Positions 8,823 to 18,600 of a DNA stretch of 41,133 nucleotides are shown piece after piece; position 1 is the stretch's first letter, and every line of letters begins with the position of its first letter. The stretch spans positions 1 through 41,133 of the forward strand of contig NZ_VTDM01000025.1 in NCBI RefSeq assembly GCF_015627105.1, given 5' to 3'. The position numbers and the translations under genes are program-made. The notes beneath the pieces are model-generated. The model did no database searches and was not told the DNA's origin. It saw nothing but the letters and a program-made list of their open reading frames with translations. The stretch comes from Acinetobacter baretiae (lineage in GTDB: Bacteria; Pseudomonadota; Gammaproteobacteria; Pseudomonadales; Moraxellaceae).

Positions 8823-9713
8823 ATGCAAAATGCTCAACATAATCATTATACAGGCGCTGTTGTTTTACTCATTATTTCCATCTTGAGCATACAATTTGGT
8901 AGCTCTTTTGCAAAAGTTTTATTTCAAACACACCATGTATTGGTCGTTGCCGTGATGCGTTTAGGTTTTGGTGCGCTTATTTTGGCCTGCTTTAGCAAAC
9001 TTTGGCAGATGAACATTCAAAACATTCATTGGAAAAATATGATGATTTATGGCACATCTTTGGCTGCCATGAATGCATTATTTTATCTTGCTTTAGCTCG
9101 CTTACCGCTTGGAATTGTTGTTGCGATTGAATTTCTTGGGCCATTAAGCGTTGCACTTTATTATGCTCAACAAAAAACTGATTTTATTTGGGTTGGATTG
9201 GCAGTGATTGGAATTATTTTACTGATTCCTTTTCAACAAACAGAACATCATTTTGATGTACTTGGTGCTCTATACGCTTTAGGTGCAGGTATTGGCTGGG
9301 CTATTTATATCGTATCTGCAAAAAGAAATACGGGTATTTCAAGCCAACATACCGTTACTTTGGGCATGATGATTGGTGCATGTATGATCGTGCCTTTTGC
9401 CATCGCAACAGGAAGTATCACAAGCATTTTAGACATACATGCCATAGGTTACTTTTTGTTGGTGGCCATACTTTCTGGAGCATTGCCTTTTTCCTTAGAT
9501 ATTTTAGCACTCAAACGTTTGCCCCCTTTAGTCTTTGGTACACTAACCAGTTTAGAACCCGCCATTGCAGCAATGATTGGTTTTATTTTTTTACATGAAA
9601 CATTGCTATTTACTCAATGGATTGCACTGTGTACGATTATTAGCGCTTCAATTGGCTGTACCTATTCTATACAACGTAGTAAAAAACAACGTTTAAAAAC
9701 AGAATCTATGTAA
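8823..9713 (+). CDS. RhtA-like EamA-family amino acid exporter (copy 1)
   Basis: A 296-residue protein with ten predicted membrane helices and two EamA repeats. It follows E. coli RhtA, the threonine/homoserine exporter, through the stretches LARLPLGIVVAIEFLGPL, ALGAGIGWAIYI and FGTLTSLEPAIAA. Substrate is inferred only at the level of amino acids or related metabolites. The open frame reaches back to 8787, but that start falls inside the serA terminator; the ATG at 8823 leaves the terminator free. A second RhtA-like gene begins 22 bp downstream, so the two look co-transcribed. Confidence 0.8.
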   Translation: MQNAQHNHYTGAVVLLIISILSIQFGSSFAKVLFQTHHVLVVAVMRLGFGALILACFSKLWQMNIQNIHWKNMMIYGTSLAAMNALFYLALARLPLGIVVAIEFLGPLSVALYYAQQKTDFIWVGLAVIGIILLIPFQQTEHHFDVLGALYALGAGIGWAIYIVSAKRNTGISSQHTVTLGMMIGACMIVPFAIATGSITSILDIHAIGYFLLVAILSGALPFSLDILALKRLPPLVFGTLTSLEPAIAAMIGFIFLHETLLFTQWIALCTIISASIGCTYSIQRSKKQRLKTESM

Positions 9714-9735
9714 AAAATCAGGATCATCTTCAATC

Positions 9736-10593
9736 ATGCCAAATACTTACACCATGGCCGTGGTATATCTGATTTTATCTATGCTTTCTTACCAAATGAG
9801 TGCATCATTTGCCAAACAACTCATGGAACAACTAGATGCCCTCAGCGTGACATTATTACGCATGTTTTTTGCAAGTCTTATTGTGTGTGTCATGTTTAGA
9901 TCTTGGAAAGTGATTCCTCAACTCAAAAAACTACCATGGTCTTCTTTACTCATCTATAGCCTATCTTTAGGGCTCATGAATACTTTATTCTACTTTTCTC
10001 TTGGCAAGCTGCCACAAGGCATTGCTGTTGGTTTAGAATTTTTTGGGCCTCTTGGCTTGGCCTTTTTATCAATCAAAAAAACGTCTGATGCTTTTTGGAT
10101 CATTTTAACAGTGATTGGTCTTGTATTGATGGTACCTTGGGCACACTTAGACCACCTACACTTTTCATTTTTTGGAGCAGCTTGCTCACTTGGTGCAGGA
10201 CTTTTTTGGGCTTTTTATATTTATTACGGACAACGTGTAATTCAACTCAACATTGGAATGCACGCACTGAGTATCGCACTTGTGCTCTCTACAGCCTTTT
10301 TAATTCCAATTAGTGTTCTACAACACAGCCCTGTTTTCACCCATCCTGAATTTTGGTTACACGGCATAATGATTGCAGTTCTCGCAACAGCTATACCATA
10401 TAGCCTCGATTTGTTGGCATTAAAACACTTATCTAGCGTCAGTTACGGTACGCTTTCTAGTCTTTCTCCCGTTTTAGCTGCATTTTCTGGCTTTATTTTT
10501 TTACAAGAAATTCTATCTTTAACCCAATGGTTTTCTTTATTTTTAATTATGTTTGCCGCTATAGGTATAACCCTCAGCGAAAAAAATAGCTGA
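9736..10593 (+). CDS. RhtA-like EamA-family amino acid exporter (copy 2)
   Basis: A 285-residue paralogue of the preceding gene with the same ten-helix layout: LGKLPQGIAVGLEFFGPL, LGAGLFWAFYI and YGTLSSLSPVLAAFSGFIFL align directly with copy 1. The two have diverged well beyond recent duplication, which suggests different substrates or pairing as a heteromer; neither can be decided from sequence alone. A CAGGA-like Shine-Dalgarno lies in the 22-bp gap. The stop codon is embedded in the terminator stem. Confidence 0.8.
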   Translation: MPNTYTMAVVYLILSMLSYQMSASFAKQLMEQLDALSVTLLRMFFASLIVCVMFRSWKVIPQLKKLPWSSLLIYSLSLGLMNTLFYFSLGKLPQGIAVGLEFFGPLGLAFLSIKKTSDAFWIILTVIGLVLMVPWAHLDHLHFSFFGAACSLGAGLFWAFYIYYGQRVIQLNIGMHALSIALVLSTAFLIPISVLQHSPVFTHPEFWLHGIMIAVLATAIPYSLDLLALKHLSSVSYGTLSSLSPVLAAFSGFIFLQEILSLTQWFSLFLIMFAAIGITLSEKNS

Positions 10594-10609
10594 TATGTTC
10601 AGCTATTTT
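10583..10609. terminator. Terminator between the exporter pair and the TSUP gene
   Basis: AAAATAGCTGA (10583-10593) pairs perfectly with TCAGCTATTTT (10599-10609) over a 5-nt loop. A- and T-rich ends allow use in both directions by the convergent genes. Confidence 0.8.
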
Positions 10610-10619
10610 GCATTGAGTA

Positions 10620-11408
10620 TTAAGATAACGTTAAAGTTTGATAACCAATACGACAAATGAGCACAGTTACAAGTACAAGAAATATTTTTCTCACAAAACC
10701 ACTGCCATATTTTAGAGCTACACGAACCCCAATCACTGAACCAACAACATTTGCAATGGCCATCATCAAGCCTATTCCAAACAAAACATGCCCTGTTGGT
10801 ACTAAAAAACTCAAAGCAGCAAAATTCGTCATAAAATTACCAATTTTAGACAAAGCAGAAGCATGTAAAAAATCAACACCCAAAAAACGTATAAAAAAGA
10901 AAATAAAAAAACTACCTGTACCAGGGCCAAAAATCCCATCGTAAAAACCTATGAGTAAACTACCAATCGCAGCAAATATAAGTACTTTTTTTGTGACTTC
11001 TAATTGTATTTGCGCTTGACCAAAATCTTTTTTCATAAATGTATATACCGCAATGACAATAAGCATTACTAATACAAAAGGGCGTAAAACAGATTGTGGA
11101 ATCATAGATAAACATGCAGCCCCTGCAAAAGAACTTACCAACGCGCAGATTGCAATCACAATCAGTAATTTCCATTGTAGTTTTACTTTTTTGGCAAAGG
11201 TATAGGCTGCAGAGGCTGTACCAAAAATAGACGATAGTTTATTTGTACCAATCACCGTTGCCGTAGACATGTGTGGGAATGTACTCATTAAACCTGGAAT
11301 TTGGATTAATCCACCACCCCCTACGGCTGCATCAATGGCGCCTGCAGTAAAAGCAAAACCAATTAACGTGATCAGTGTAAAAATATCAATGTCCATATGA
11401 GGATCCAT
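10620..11408 (-). CDS. TSUP-family (TauE/SafE) membrane permease
   Basis: A 262-residue integral membrane protein of the TauE/SafE (DUF81) family, with two repeated hydrophobic halves. The glycine-rich first-repeat motif GAIDAAVGGGGLIQIPGL and the second-repeat motif GFYDGIFGPGTGSFFIFF are typical. Family members move sulfur-containing or small organic anions; no substrate can be named here. The start codon overlaps the truB stop by one base (TAATG), so it is translationally coupled to truB and probably transcribed with it. A second in-frame ATG lies three codons downstream. Confidence 0.85.
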   Translation of the reverse strand: MDPHMDIDIFTLITLIGFAFTAGAIDAAVGGGGLIQIPGLMSTFPHMSTATVIGTNKLSSIFGTASAAYTFAKKVKLQWKLLIVIAICALVSSFAGAACLSMIPQSVLRPFVLVMLIVIAVYTFMKKDFGQAQIQLEVTKKVLIFAAIGSLLIGFYDGIFGPGTGSFFIFFFIRFLGVDFLHASALSKIGNFMTNFAALSFLVPTGHVLFGIGLMMAIANVVGSVIGVRVALKYGSGFVRKIFLVLVTVLICRIGYQTLTLS

Positions 11409-12319
11409 TATTTATGAAGATTAAGTACTCTTTTGGGTACAAGACGTTTTTTATCAGTGACTTGAGCAAGCCCTAAACAATGATCACCATCAAAAACCAG
11501 CACTTTTTCGGCTTCAGCTGCCTCAATATTACTTTCTAAGCCATTACAAAAATAAGAAGCTCGGCCTTCAGGCACTTGTACTTTTGGTAAATATGATACC
11601 GCTTCAAAAGCTGGTAGAAGTAGCTCATCTCTTTGTTGTTCAGTAAGGCTTTCTAAATACTCAATGGTATATTCTGGAATAAGATTGAAATGTCCGGTTG
11701 CAATACGATGCAATGCAGACAAATGTGCTCCGCATCCAAGTGCTTCACCAATATCTTCACCTAACACTCGAATATATGTACCTTTCGAACACACCACATC
11801 TAAAGTGATGCTGTCTGTAGTCCAATGCATCAATGTTAAATGAGCAATAAATATCGGTCTTGGCATTCTTTCAACAGTAATTCCTTGTCTTGCCAGCTCA
11901 TATAATGGTCGACCTTGTTGTTTCAACGCTGAATACATGGGTGGTATTTGTTGTGTATGACCACGAAATTTTGCCAATACATGTTCAATGTTTTCTTCAG
12001 TCAGCTGTGGTACAGCACGTGTTTTTAAAATTTCACCCTCTACATCACCTGTGGTCGTTGTTTCTCCCAACTTTAATGTTGTTTGATAACGTTTTTCAGA
12101 CTCTAATAGATAGTGTGAAAATTTAGTGGCTTCACCCAAACAAATCGGTAACAACCCTGTCGCAAGCGGATCTAATGCACCTGTATGACCTGCTTTTTCT
12201 GCACGAAATAGCCAACGCACTTTTTGTAATGCTGCATTAGAACTGATTTCAAGGGGTTTGTTGAGTAAAAAGACACCATGAACTCGGCGACGTGCAATTT
12301 TTTTCTTTTGAACAGACAT
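11408..12319 (-). CDS. truB: tRNA pseudouridine(55) synthase
   Basis: Makes pseudouridine 55 in the T-loop of tRNAs. The 303-residue protein has the nucleophile motif [12 protein letters not shown] with catalytic Asp50, the motif [11 protein letters not shown] and the later [17 protein letters not shown]. The last ~60 residues match the C-terminal substrate-binding extension of bacterial TruB. In many bacteria truB sits with rbfA and infB; here it lies downstream of rplS, separated by a terminator. The TSUP permease gene overlaps its stop codon. Confidence 0.95.
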   Translation of the reverse strand: MSVQKKKIARRRVHGVFLLNKPLEISSNAALQKVRWLFRAEKAGHTGALDPLATGLLPICLGEATKFSHYLLESEKRYQTTLKLGETTTTGDVEGEILKTRAVPQLTEENIEHVLAKFRGHTQQIPPMYSALKQQGRPLYELARQGITVERMPRPIFIAHLTLMHWTTDSITLDVVCSKGTYIRVLGEDIGEALGCGAHLSALHRIATGHFNLIPEYTIEYLESLTEQQRDELLLPAFEAVSYLPKVQVPEGRASYFCNGLESNIEAAEAEKVLVFDGDHCLGLAQVTDKKRLVPKRVLNLHK

Positions 12320-12439
12320 GATTTATACCATCAACACATGACTTACTATATTAACAAAGCACTTGACCATCATCAGTAGAATTCTTTATTTTCATCTTGA
12401 TTATTGTACACTTACAACTTTAATATAAAATTAAAGCAT

Positions 12440-12468
12440 AAAAAATGCGCCGTAATTGGCGCATTTTT
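12440..12468 (-). terminator. Terminator of the rpsP-rimM-trmD-rplS operon
   Basis: AAAAATGCGCC (12441-12451) pairs perfectly with GGCGCATTTTT (12458-12468) around a 6-nt loop, just downstream of the rplS stop. The remaining 120 bp up to truB should carry the truB promoter. Confidence 0.9.
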
Positions 12469-12477
12469 GAATATCTC

Positions 12478-12849
12478 TTATTTTGCTTTACGTGCAGGTA
12501 GCTTTTCACGAATACGTGCAGCTTTACCAGATAATTCACGTAAGTAGTAAAGTTTCGCACGGCGTACATCACCACGGCGTTTAACTTCTACTTTAGCAAC
12601 GATTGGTGAATGTGTTTGGAATACACGCTCAACACCAACACCGCTAGAAATTTTACGTACTGTAAATGCTGAGTTCAAGCCGCGATTTTTCTTTGCAATC
12701 ACTACGCCTTCAAAAGCCTGAAGACGTTCACGCTCGCCCTCTTTTACTTTTACTTGAACAATAACAGTATCACCTGGTGCAAATGCAGGAATATCTGATT
12801 TTAACTGTGCATTTTCAACAGCTTGAACTAAAGGATGTTTACCACTCAT
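12478..12849 (-). CDS. rplS: 50S ribosomal protein L19
   Basis: A 123-residue L19, located at the 30S-50S interface. Recognised from [14 protein letters not shown], the basic stretch [15 protein letters not shown] and the C-terminal [15 protein letters not shown]. An upstream in-frame TTG (12864) would add five residues but overlaps the GGAG Shine-Dalgarno; the ATG at 12849 sits at the right distance from it. Last gene of the rpsP operon, 157 bp after trmD, so it may also have an internal promoter or processing site. Confidence 0.97.
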   Translation of the reverse strand: MSGKHPLVQAVENAQLKSDIPAFAPGDTVIVQVKVKEGERERLQAFEGVVIAKKNRGLNSAFTVRKISSGVGVERVFQTHSPIVAKVEVKRRGDVRRAKLYYLRELSGKAARIREKLPARKAK

Positions 12850-13006
12850 TGTGGGAATCTCCAATAATGCGGCGAAGGTTTAATCTTCACAACCGCTGGG
12901 GATAGAGGCTAAATGCGCATATCAACCCGTTTATCTTCCCCTTTATCATTTTCAATATCTGAAAAATGTATAAAGAGCCTATCTGAGTCGCTTAATAGGT
13001 TAAATA

Positions 13007-13747
13007 TTAAGCTTTAAATTCTTTCAACCATTTTTTTTGCTGCGTTGTCAGAGTAACTTGTTCGACCAATTCTGGACGACGTTCAAGTGTTCGCTGATAG
13101 CGCTGTAAAAAACGCCACTTTTCAATATTACCGTGATGCCCAGATTTTAGGACGTTAGGCACAGCAATACCTTCAAAATGATCAGGTTTTGTATATTGTG
13201 GGCAATCGAGTAAACCATCCACAAAAGAGTCTTGCACCGCAGACAACTCATCAGACATGGTATTTGGCAAACGCCGAATAAGTGTATCTAATAAAACCAT
13301 CGCAGGAAGTTCACCACCAGACAGCACATAATCGCCAATTGACCATTCTTGATCAACATAACGTTGAATTAAGCGCTCATCCACACCCTCATAACGACCA
13401 CAAAGTACAATCAAACCATCATAATCAATGAGCTGATGTACTTCATTTTCATGAAGTGTTTTTCCTTGCGGTGACATATATACCACAGGTACATGTTCAC
13501 AGCCTGCTTGCTTTGCAAGTTGTTTGGCATGATGAATTGCTTTTGCCAAAGGCTCAGCCATCATAACCATGCCAGGACCACCACCAAATGGACGTTCATC
13601 CACTTTTTTGTAGTGACCTTCTGCAAAATCGCGAGGATTAATACAATCTACTTGTACGATCTCTCGTTTTATTGCACGGCCGCTAATACCATAGGCTGTA
13701 ATCGCTTCAAACATTTCAGGAAAAAGCGTAATCACTGCAAAAAACAT
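13007..13747 (-). CDS. trmD: tRNA (guanine37-N1)-methyltransferase
   Basis: A SPOUT-class (trefoil knot) methyltransferase that makes m1G37 and so limits +1 frameshifting. The 246-residue length is standard. Motifs seen are [13 protein letters not shown] near the N-terminus, [12 protein letters not shown] and [15 protein letters not shown] in the knot that binds S-adenosylmethionine, and [16 protein letters not shown]. The Shine-Dalgarno AGAGGAA precedes the ATG. It lies 42 bp downstream of rimM in the conserved rpsP-rimM-trmD-rplS operon. Confidence 0.97.
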   Translation of the reverse strand: MFFAVITLFPEMFEAITAYGISGRAIKREIVQVDCINPRDFAEGHYKKVDERPFGGGPGMVMMAEPLAKAIHHAKQLAKQAGCEHVPVVYMSPQGKTLHENEVHQLIDYDGLIVLCGRYEGVDERLIQRYVDQEWSIGDYVLSGGELPAMVLLDTLIRRLPNTMSDELSAVQDSFVDGLLDCPQYTKPDHFEGIAVPNVLKSGHHGNIEKWRFLQRYQRTLERRPELVEQVTLTTQQKKWLKEFKA

Positions 13748-13789
13748 CGCAGATTCCTCTATTTCCTGCCGTTTCGGCCCAATACAGGG

Positions 13790-14338
13790 CTAATAATCTA
13801 CGCCCCAGTTGACGTAAATACGACCAGCTTCTAGATCAACGTGTTGTACTACGTCTTTATGCCACGGGATCATTCGCTCTTCCGAATCAATGCTATCTGG
13901 GGTTGCATGAACCACCATGACATCATTTGCTCCTGTTTCAAACAATTCGTAGATAGAACCAAGATTGATGTCTTGTTCTTGATCACCTAAACTCAAAACG
14001 GTTAACCCTTTTAAGTCGGACCAGTAATACTCATCTACACCTGCTTTTGGAAGTTGTGACTTATCTACCCAAATTTCAGCACCCACTAAAGCATCTGCTG
14101 CTGTGCGATCACTCACACCTTTTAATGCAACAACAAGGCCTTTACCATGTGGTTTCCAACGTTTTACACTCATTGTTTGCCAGCCCTCTTTGGTTTTAAC
14201 CAACCAAGGAAGATAGTCAAACACATTGCTCATAGGTTCTGTATTAGAATACACCCAGAGCCACCCATTTAGTCCATATGCTGAACGTAACTGCCCAATC
14301 TGTATGTGATTTTCGGGTACATTCTGTGTTGGTTTCAT
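13790..14338 (-). CDS. rimM: 16S rRNA processing protein RimM
   Basis: A 182-residue 30S assembly factor that binds S19 and helps mature the 16S 3' domain. The N-terminal RimM domain begins IGQLRSAYGLNGWLWVYS, and the C-terminal PRC-barrel region includes EYYWSDLKGL and ends with the typical MIPWHKDVVQHVDLEAGRI. It sits between rpsP (19-bp gap) and trmD, as in most gammaproteobacteria. Confidence 0.96.
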   Translation of the reverse strand: MKPTQNVPENHIQIGQLRSAYGLNGWLWVYSNTEPMSNVFDYLPWLVKTKEGWQTMSVKRWKPHGKGLVVALKGVSDRTAADALVGAEIWVDKSQLPKAGVDEYYWSDLKGLTVLSLGDQEQDINLGSIYELFETGANDVMVVHATPDSIDSEERMIPWHKDVVQHVDLEAGRIYVNWGVDY

Positions 14339-14357
14339 GGGCTATTACCTACCACAA

Positions 14358-14615
14358 TTACGCAGTCACTGTTGCTTTTTTAGCTTGAGCAGCTAATGCA
14401 GCAACACGCTCTGAAGGTTGTGCACCTTGAGCAACCCAGTGTGCATAACGATCAACATCTAAACGAAGTTTTTCCGCTTGACCTTGAGCAGTTGGGTTAA
14501 AGAAACCAATACGTTCGATGAAACGACCGTCACGTGCATTACGGCTATCTGTAATGATCACTTGATAAAACGGACGTTTTTTAGCACCACCGCGTGCTAG
14601 ACGAATTACGACCAT
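14358..14615 (-). CDS. rpsP: 30S ribosomal protein S16
   Basis: An 85-residue S16, identified from [19 protein letters not shown], the strand [17 protein letters not shown] and FFNPTAQG. First gene of the rpsP-rimM-trmD-rplS operon. It follows the pilin cluster on the same strand, but a promoter can be read in the 129-bp gap. Confidence 0.97.
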   Translation of the reverse strand: MVVIRLARGGAKKRPFYQVIITDSRNARDGRFIERIGFFNPTAQGQAEKLRLDVDRYAHWVAQGAQPSERVAALAAQAKKATVTA

Positions 14616-14682
14616 GTTAATACTCTCACATGTTGATAAAACTTTTTAAACTCGGCTGAGCCTAAAAAGGCGGTCATTTTAC

Positions 14683-14710
14683 GATATATTCGCTTGAAGG
14701 GAAAGGTCAA
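14683..14710 (-). promoter_or_regulatory. Probable sigma-70 promoter of the rpsP operon
   Basis: On the minus strand TTGACC (14710-14705) and TATATC (14688-14683) are separated by 16 bp, about 70 bp ahead of the rpsP start. The -35 box is strong; the -10 box is moderate. Confidence 0.5.
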
Positions 14711-14744
14711 AGTTTGAGTTATTCACATATTTGAATTTAATTTG

Positions 14745-15194
14745 TTATTTATTCCATGTTGATGTTGAATTTAAACCCGTAAGACATTCATTTTCTTTCG
14801 TTGCTGTTTGATTCCAATTCTTTTGTCCTTCCTGATTTAAACAGACAACACCATTATTTTTTTGAGTACCATTTAACGGAACTGCAGACAAGGTATACCC
14901 TCGAGTGTCTGCATCTACCACCAAATTCAGTGTATATTTTGCGACACCTTGACTTGGGTAATTTGCTGTACCACCAATATTAGCAAGTGTTGCATCACGA
15001 TAAGTGCGATTTACAGTAATATAACTTTGTAACCGACCTGAAAGCCGTGTCAATTCTGCTTGCACATCTGCTCTATTGCTATTCACCACATGGCGTGTAT
15101 ATGAGGGGTAAGCAATGGCCGCCAATAGCGCAATAATGGCCACTACAATCATGATTTCAACAAGTGTAAACCCCTTGTACTTTACATTTACCAT
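14745..15194 (-). CDS. pilE: Type IV minor pilin, PilE-like (second of two)
   Basis: A 149-residue prepilin. The type III leader MVNVKYKG is followed by FTLVEIMIVVAIIALLAAIA, with cleavage after Gly8 and Glu5 of the mature protein in place. A C-terminal cysteine pair (GVVCLNQ and ENECLTG) likely closes the D-loop. It overlaps the preceding pilE paralogue by 7 bp, and its AGGAGC Shine-Dalgarno lies inside that gene's last codons. In Acinetobacter the comE and comF pilins needed for natural transformation occupy this place beside the PilY1-like comC, so competence and twitching roles are likely. It is the last gene of the cluster. Confidence 0.88.
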   Translation of the reverse strand: MVNVKYKGFTLVEIMIVVAIIALLAAIAYPSYTRHVVNSNRADVQAELTRLSGRLQSYITVNRTYRDATLANIGGTANYPSQGVAKYTLNLVVDADTRGYTLSAVPLNGTQKNNGVVCLNQEGQKNWNQTATKENECLTGLNSTSTWNK

Positions 15195-15625
15195 GCTTCT
15201 GCTCCTGTCCCACAGTCAGTTTTGCTAATATTGCTAAATGCTGTATTTTTACAACGAATACCATTACTGTTCATTAAAAATGAAGCTTGTTTAGTATCTG
15301 CTGTTTTATTTTCAGCCACTAAAGCCCAGTCTGATCCAGTGGTATTATTACTGGTTAACGAGTTTCCAGACTGGTCGGTGAGCGTAAAAACATATCCCTG
15401 CACTGTACTTTGGCTTAACGTATAGGAAAGATAGCTAAAATTACGTGCCTTAAAGCGCTCTAACAAAACACTTTCATTTTGTAAGGCTTGTATCGCTCGC
15501 CCCTCATTCACCCTACGCACGTAAGATTGATAGCTTGGTATGGCCACTGCAGCTAAAATTGCAACAATAACAACAACGACCATGAGTTCAATTAAAGTGA
15601 AGCCCTGTTTATATCTCGCGAACAT
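15188..15625 (-). CDS. pilE: Type IV minor pilin, PilE-like (first of two)
   Basis: A 145-residue prepilin with leader MFARYKQG and mature start FTLIELMVVVVIVAILAAVA, including the conserved Glu5. The C-terminal cysteine pair (GIRCKNT and KTDCGTG) matches a D-region disulfide. It overlaps the 3' end of pilY1 by 17 bp, and its Shine-Dalgarno AGGTGAG is read from inside pilY1, which indicates translational coupling. It is a diverged paralogue of the following pilin; the pair corresponds in position to comE/comF of Acinetobacter. Confidence 0.88.
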   Translation of the reverse strand: MFARYKQGFTLIELMVVVVIVAILAAVAIPSYQSYVRRVNEGRAIQALQNESVLLERFKARNFSYLSYTLSQSTVQGYVFTLTDQSGNSLTSNNTTGSDWALVAENKTADTKQASFLMNSNGIRCKNTAFSNISKTDCGTGAEAW

Positions 15626-18600
15626 TTTTATGACTCACCTCCTCTTCACTCCAACTTTTCAATATAAAATATCTATGATTTTTATACTGATTGAATGGGT
15701 TTTTTGAACCATTCAAAATTGAAGCTACTGTAGACACCAAGGTACGGTCATAACCATCGGATGTAGGTGATGCAACAGATGGAGAGACAATACCCATACC
15801 GATCTCATTTTTCTGTACACCACCTGCGCATTGGCCATAAGGCATACAAAATAAGCTGACATAGCTTTTGCCATTTACTGCTGCACCACAATTACCATCA
15901 CTTGAATTAGTTTGCAAACTATTAAATGTGGTGACATACATGTCATTACTGACAACAATTGGCATTTGCATGACTTTTTCAGCTTGCAATGTTCCTGATG
16001 CTGTATTTTGAAATGAATAATACCATCCAGCAGATTGAGTAACATTTGCATCACCTAATTTCACAATTTTATGCTCAATTTGTTCGCTTCCTAGTAAAGC
16101 ATTTTGGCTATTTAAACCACCTTCATTGGTATATTCATCTGTTCCTTGATCATTTGTTTTTATATTAAAAAGATTCGCTTTCACAACATCTTTGTCAAAA
16201 ACATTATAAATTGCATCATCTTTATAATTACTATTTGTTGTATTAAACATTGGAGAACTTCTATTTCCTGCACCAATAGACAATACACCAAACAATTTAT
16301 TGTTGTCTCTATAGACCGAAAACGCAGGCATCTCATAAAAACGTGGGCTATATTGACCATTATGAAGGTTCATTAAACGAACAGGTGTTTTTGCAAATAA
16401 ATGATCTGTTTTAGCATCATTGTTTAAGTCAATACGCCATAACTGCCCACCTAAGTCACCAAAATACAAGTGATCTACGAGCCCATCTAAGTTGCGATCC
16501 ACTGTTCTAATTTGACTCACCACACTGTATTTCATATCTGGTGCATTTGTATACTGAACAGTAGAATTTACATTATTTGGTACTTGATTTGCACTTGCCC
16601 ACCACAGTAGTTCACCGGTTAAGGCATCAAACATATATACGCCTGCACCTTTTTTATTACTCTGTTCATACGCTGGCGACTCATAACCCGTATATTTCCC
16701 TCGCTTACCTGCAGAGTATTCAAATGTACCATTACCATCGTCACCACCAGCATCATATCCTCCACTGACAAACATCACTAAGCGTTTTTTATTTTGCCAA
16801 TTTACCCATGCTGTGGTTGGTTTTGCCCAACTTTGTCCCATAAAATCTAATTCAGGATAATTCTTACTCGAAATATTTTCTGATTGAGAAAAAACTTTTT
16901 GATCTTCTGGACTAATGTGAAATAAAACAGATGGACTATCTATATTTTTTAAATCAAGTGCATAGTACCCACGCCCACCCATACGTAAGCCACCATAAAT
17001 AATTTGTTTACCTGTGGTATTATTTTCCCCACTTCCAACAGTTACCGCTCCTGTTGCACTATTTTTAGTCACATATTCTGTGTAACTTGTCCAAGGGGCA
17101 TCAACTCCATAAAAAAGGCTGTCTAAACCACCGGTTGTACTGTTCACTTTACTAAAAGCATCTTTTTGTACTTTAATTAATTCATTTGGCACAAATGCAA
17201 ACTTTTCTACACCTGTGACTGCATCAACCACATGCAATAAGCCTTGTGTTGTGCCAAAAACGATATAATCAGATCGCTGACTGGTCACAATTTTTCCATT
17301 ATCGACCTTAATCACACCTTCATTGGTTAACAGCAGTGGTGATGAATGTAGTAATGCACCCATTTGTCTCAATTCAGATGTTCTTTTTAAAGCATCAAGT
17401 GTTGTTGGTACATTTCTTACATCAATATTATAACCTAATAGAGATAACAAATAACCTCGATCTGGATCTGAGCCATTTAAGTCATTAAAACCAATTTTTC
17501 TTAAACTGGTCTCATTAGTAGAGCCACTTATAGTACGATCTGTCCATAAGGTTCGCTTAAACTCAGTATCACTTTTTAGACCTAACGGTAACTTATTTTG
17601 CACACCACCTATCAGATCTGTTTCTGAATTCGCCCAAAAATCATAATTACTAACAATCTCACCTGTACTGTTTTGAATCTTATTTTTCTTTTGATCTGTT
17701 AAAAATCCATCTATAATTTCGTATTGTTTTAAATTACCTAACCATAATTGGTAATTATTACTTGGTGTGGGTTGGAACTGAGAAAAGTAAGCTTTATTTC
17801 TTAAAGCCAATGGGTTTAAGTTATCCAAGGGTACAGTGGCAGCACCTGTAGTGATTGGTGAAATATCACCCGGAGTATTATCTATAAACTGTTTAAAACT
17901 ATCCACAACATCTTGGGCATTTTCTCCATAATACCACCCTCCTTCAGCACCTATACCCCACTTGGCAGCATTTTGCACATTACCTTCACCCTGGACATTT
18001 GCTAAATTTGCTTCTTTACTGAGTGCTGGATTATAAGACTGTATACCTTTAAATTGACTCCCAAACCCAACAACTGCGGTTTTAATAGATTTGCCTAAAG
18101 GGTTCTGATCTTGATTTAAGAGTCGCTGAGAAAAGTCACCAATACACAGCCAAGCATTATCATCTCCATTAACTACCGGCCAACTTGACTGATAGATATC
18201 TCTATACGCTCCTTTAATTTCAGAGAGTTTCAGTATATTGGCTGAGCAAATTTGCGAAGAAGCATAACGAGACGTAAGTGCATTATTCATAATATTTCTT
18301 GAACGCTCGGGTGTTGTAGCGTTCGGTTGACCATCTGTCAGCACATATATACCTTGCCCTGCACATTGAGCATTTGGTCGACTTAATGTCTCTGGTTTTT
18401 TATATTGTGTAGCTGTATTTTTAATGCCTGCTGCTGTCGCATAATCCATACCGCTCACATCAGATGGCTGAGTGGTTGTGCCCATTAAATATGCAGCAGT
18501 CTCAGCATAGGCATGGGCAGTTGGCGTACCACCTGTTGCATTGAGCTTTGCAATTTCTTCTAATAAAATCGTTCGTTGTGTTTTATTACCTACCATTGTA

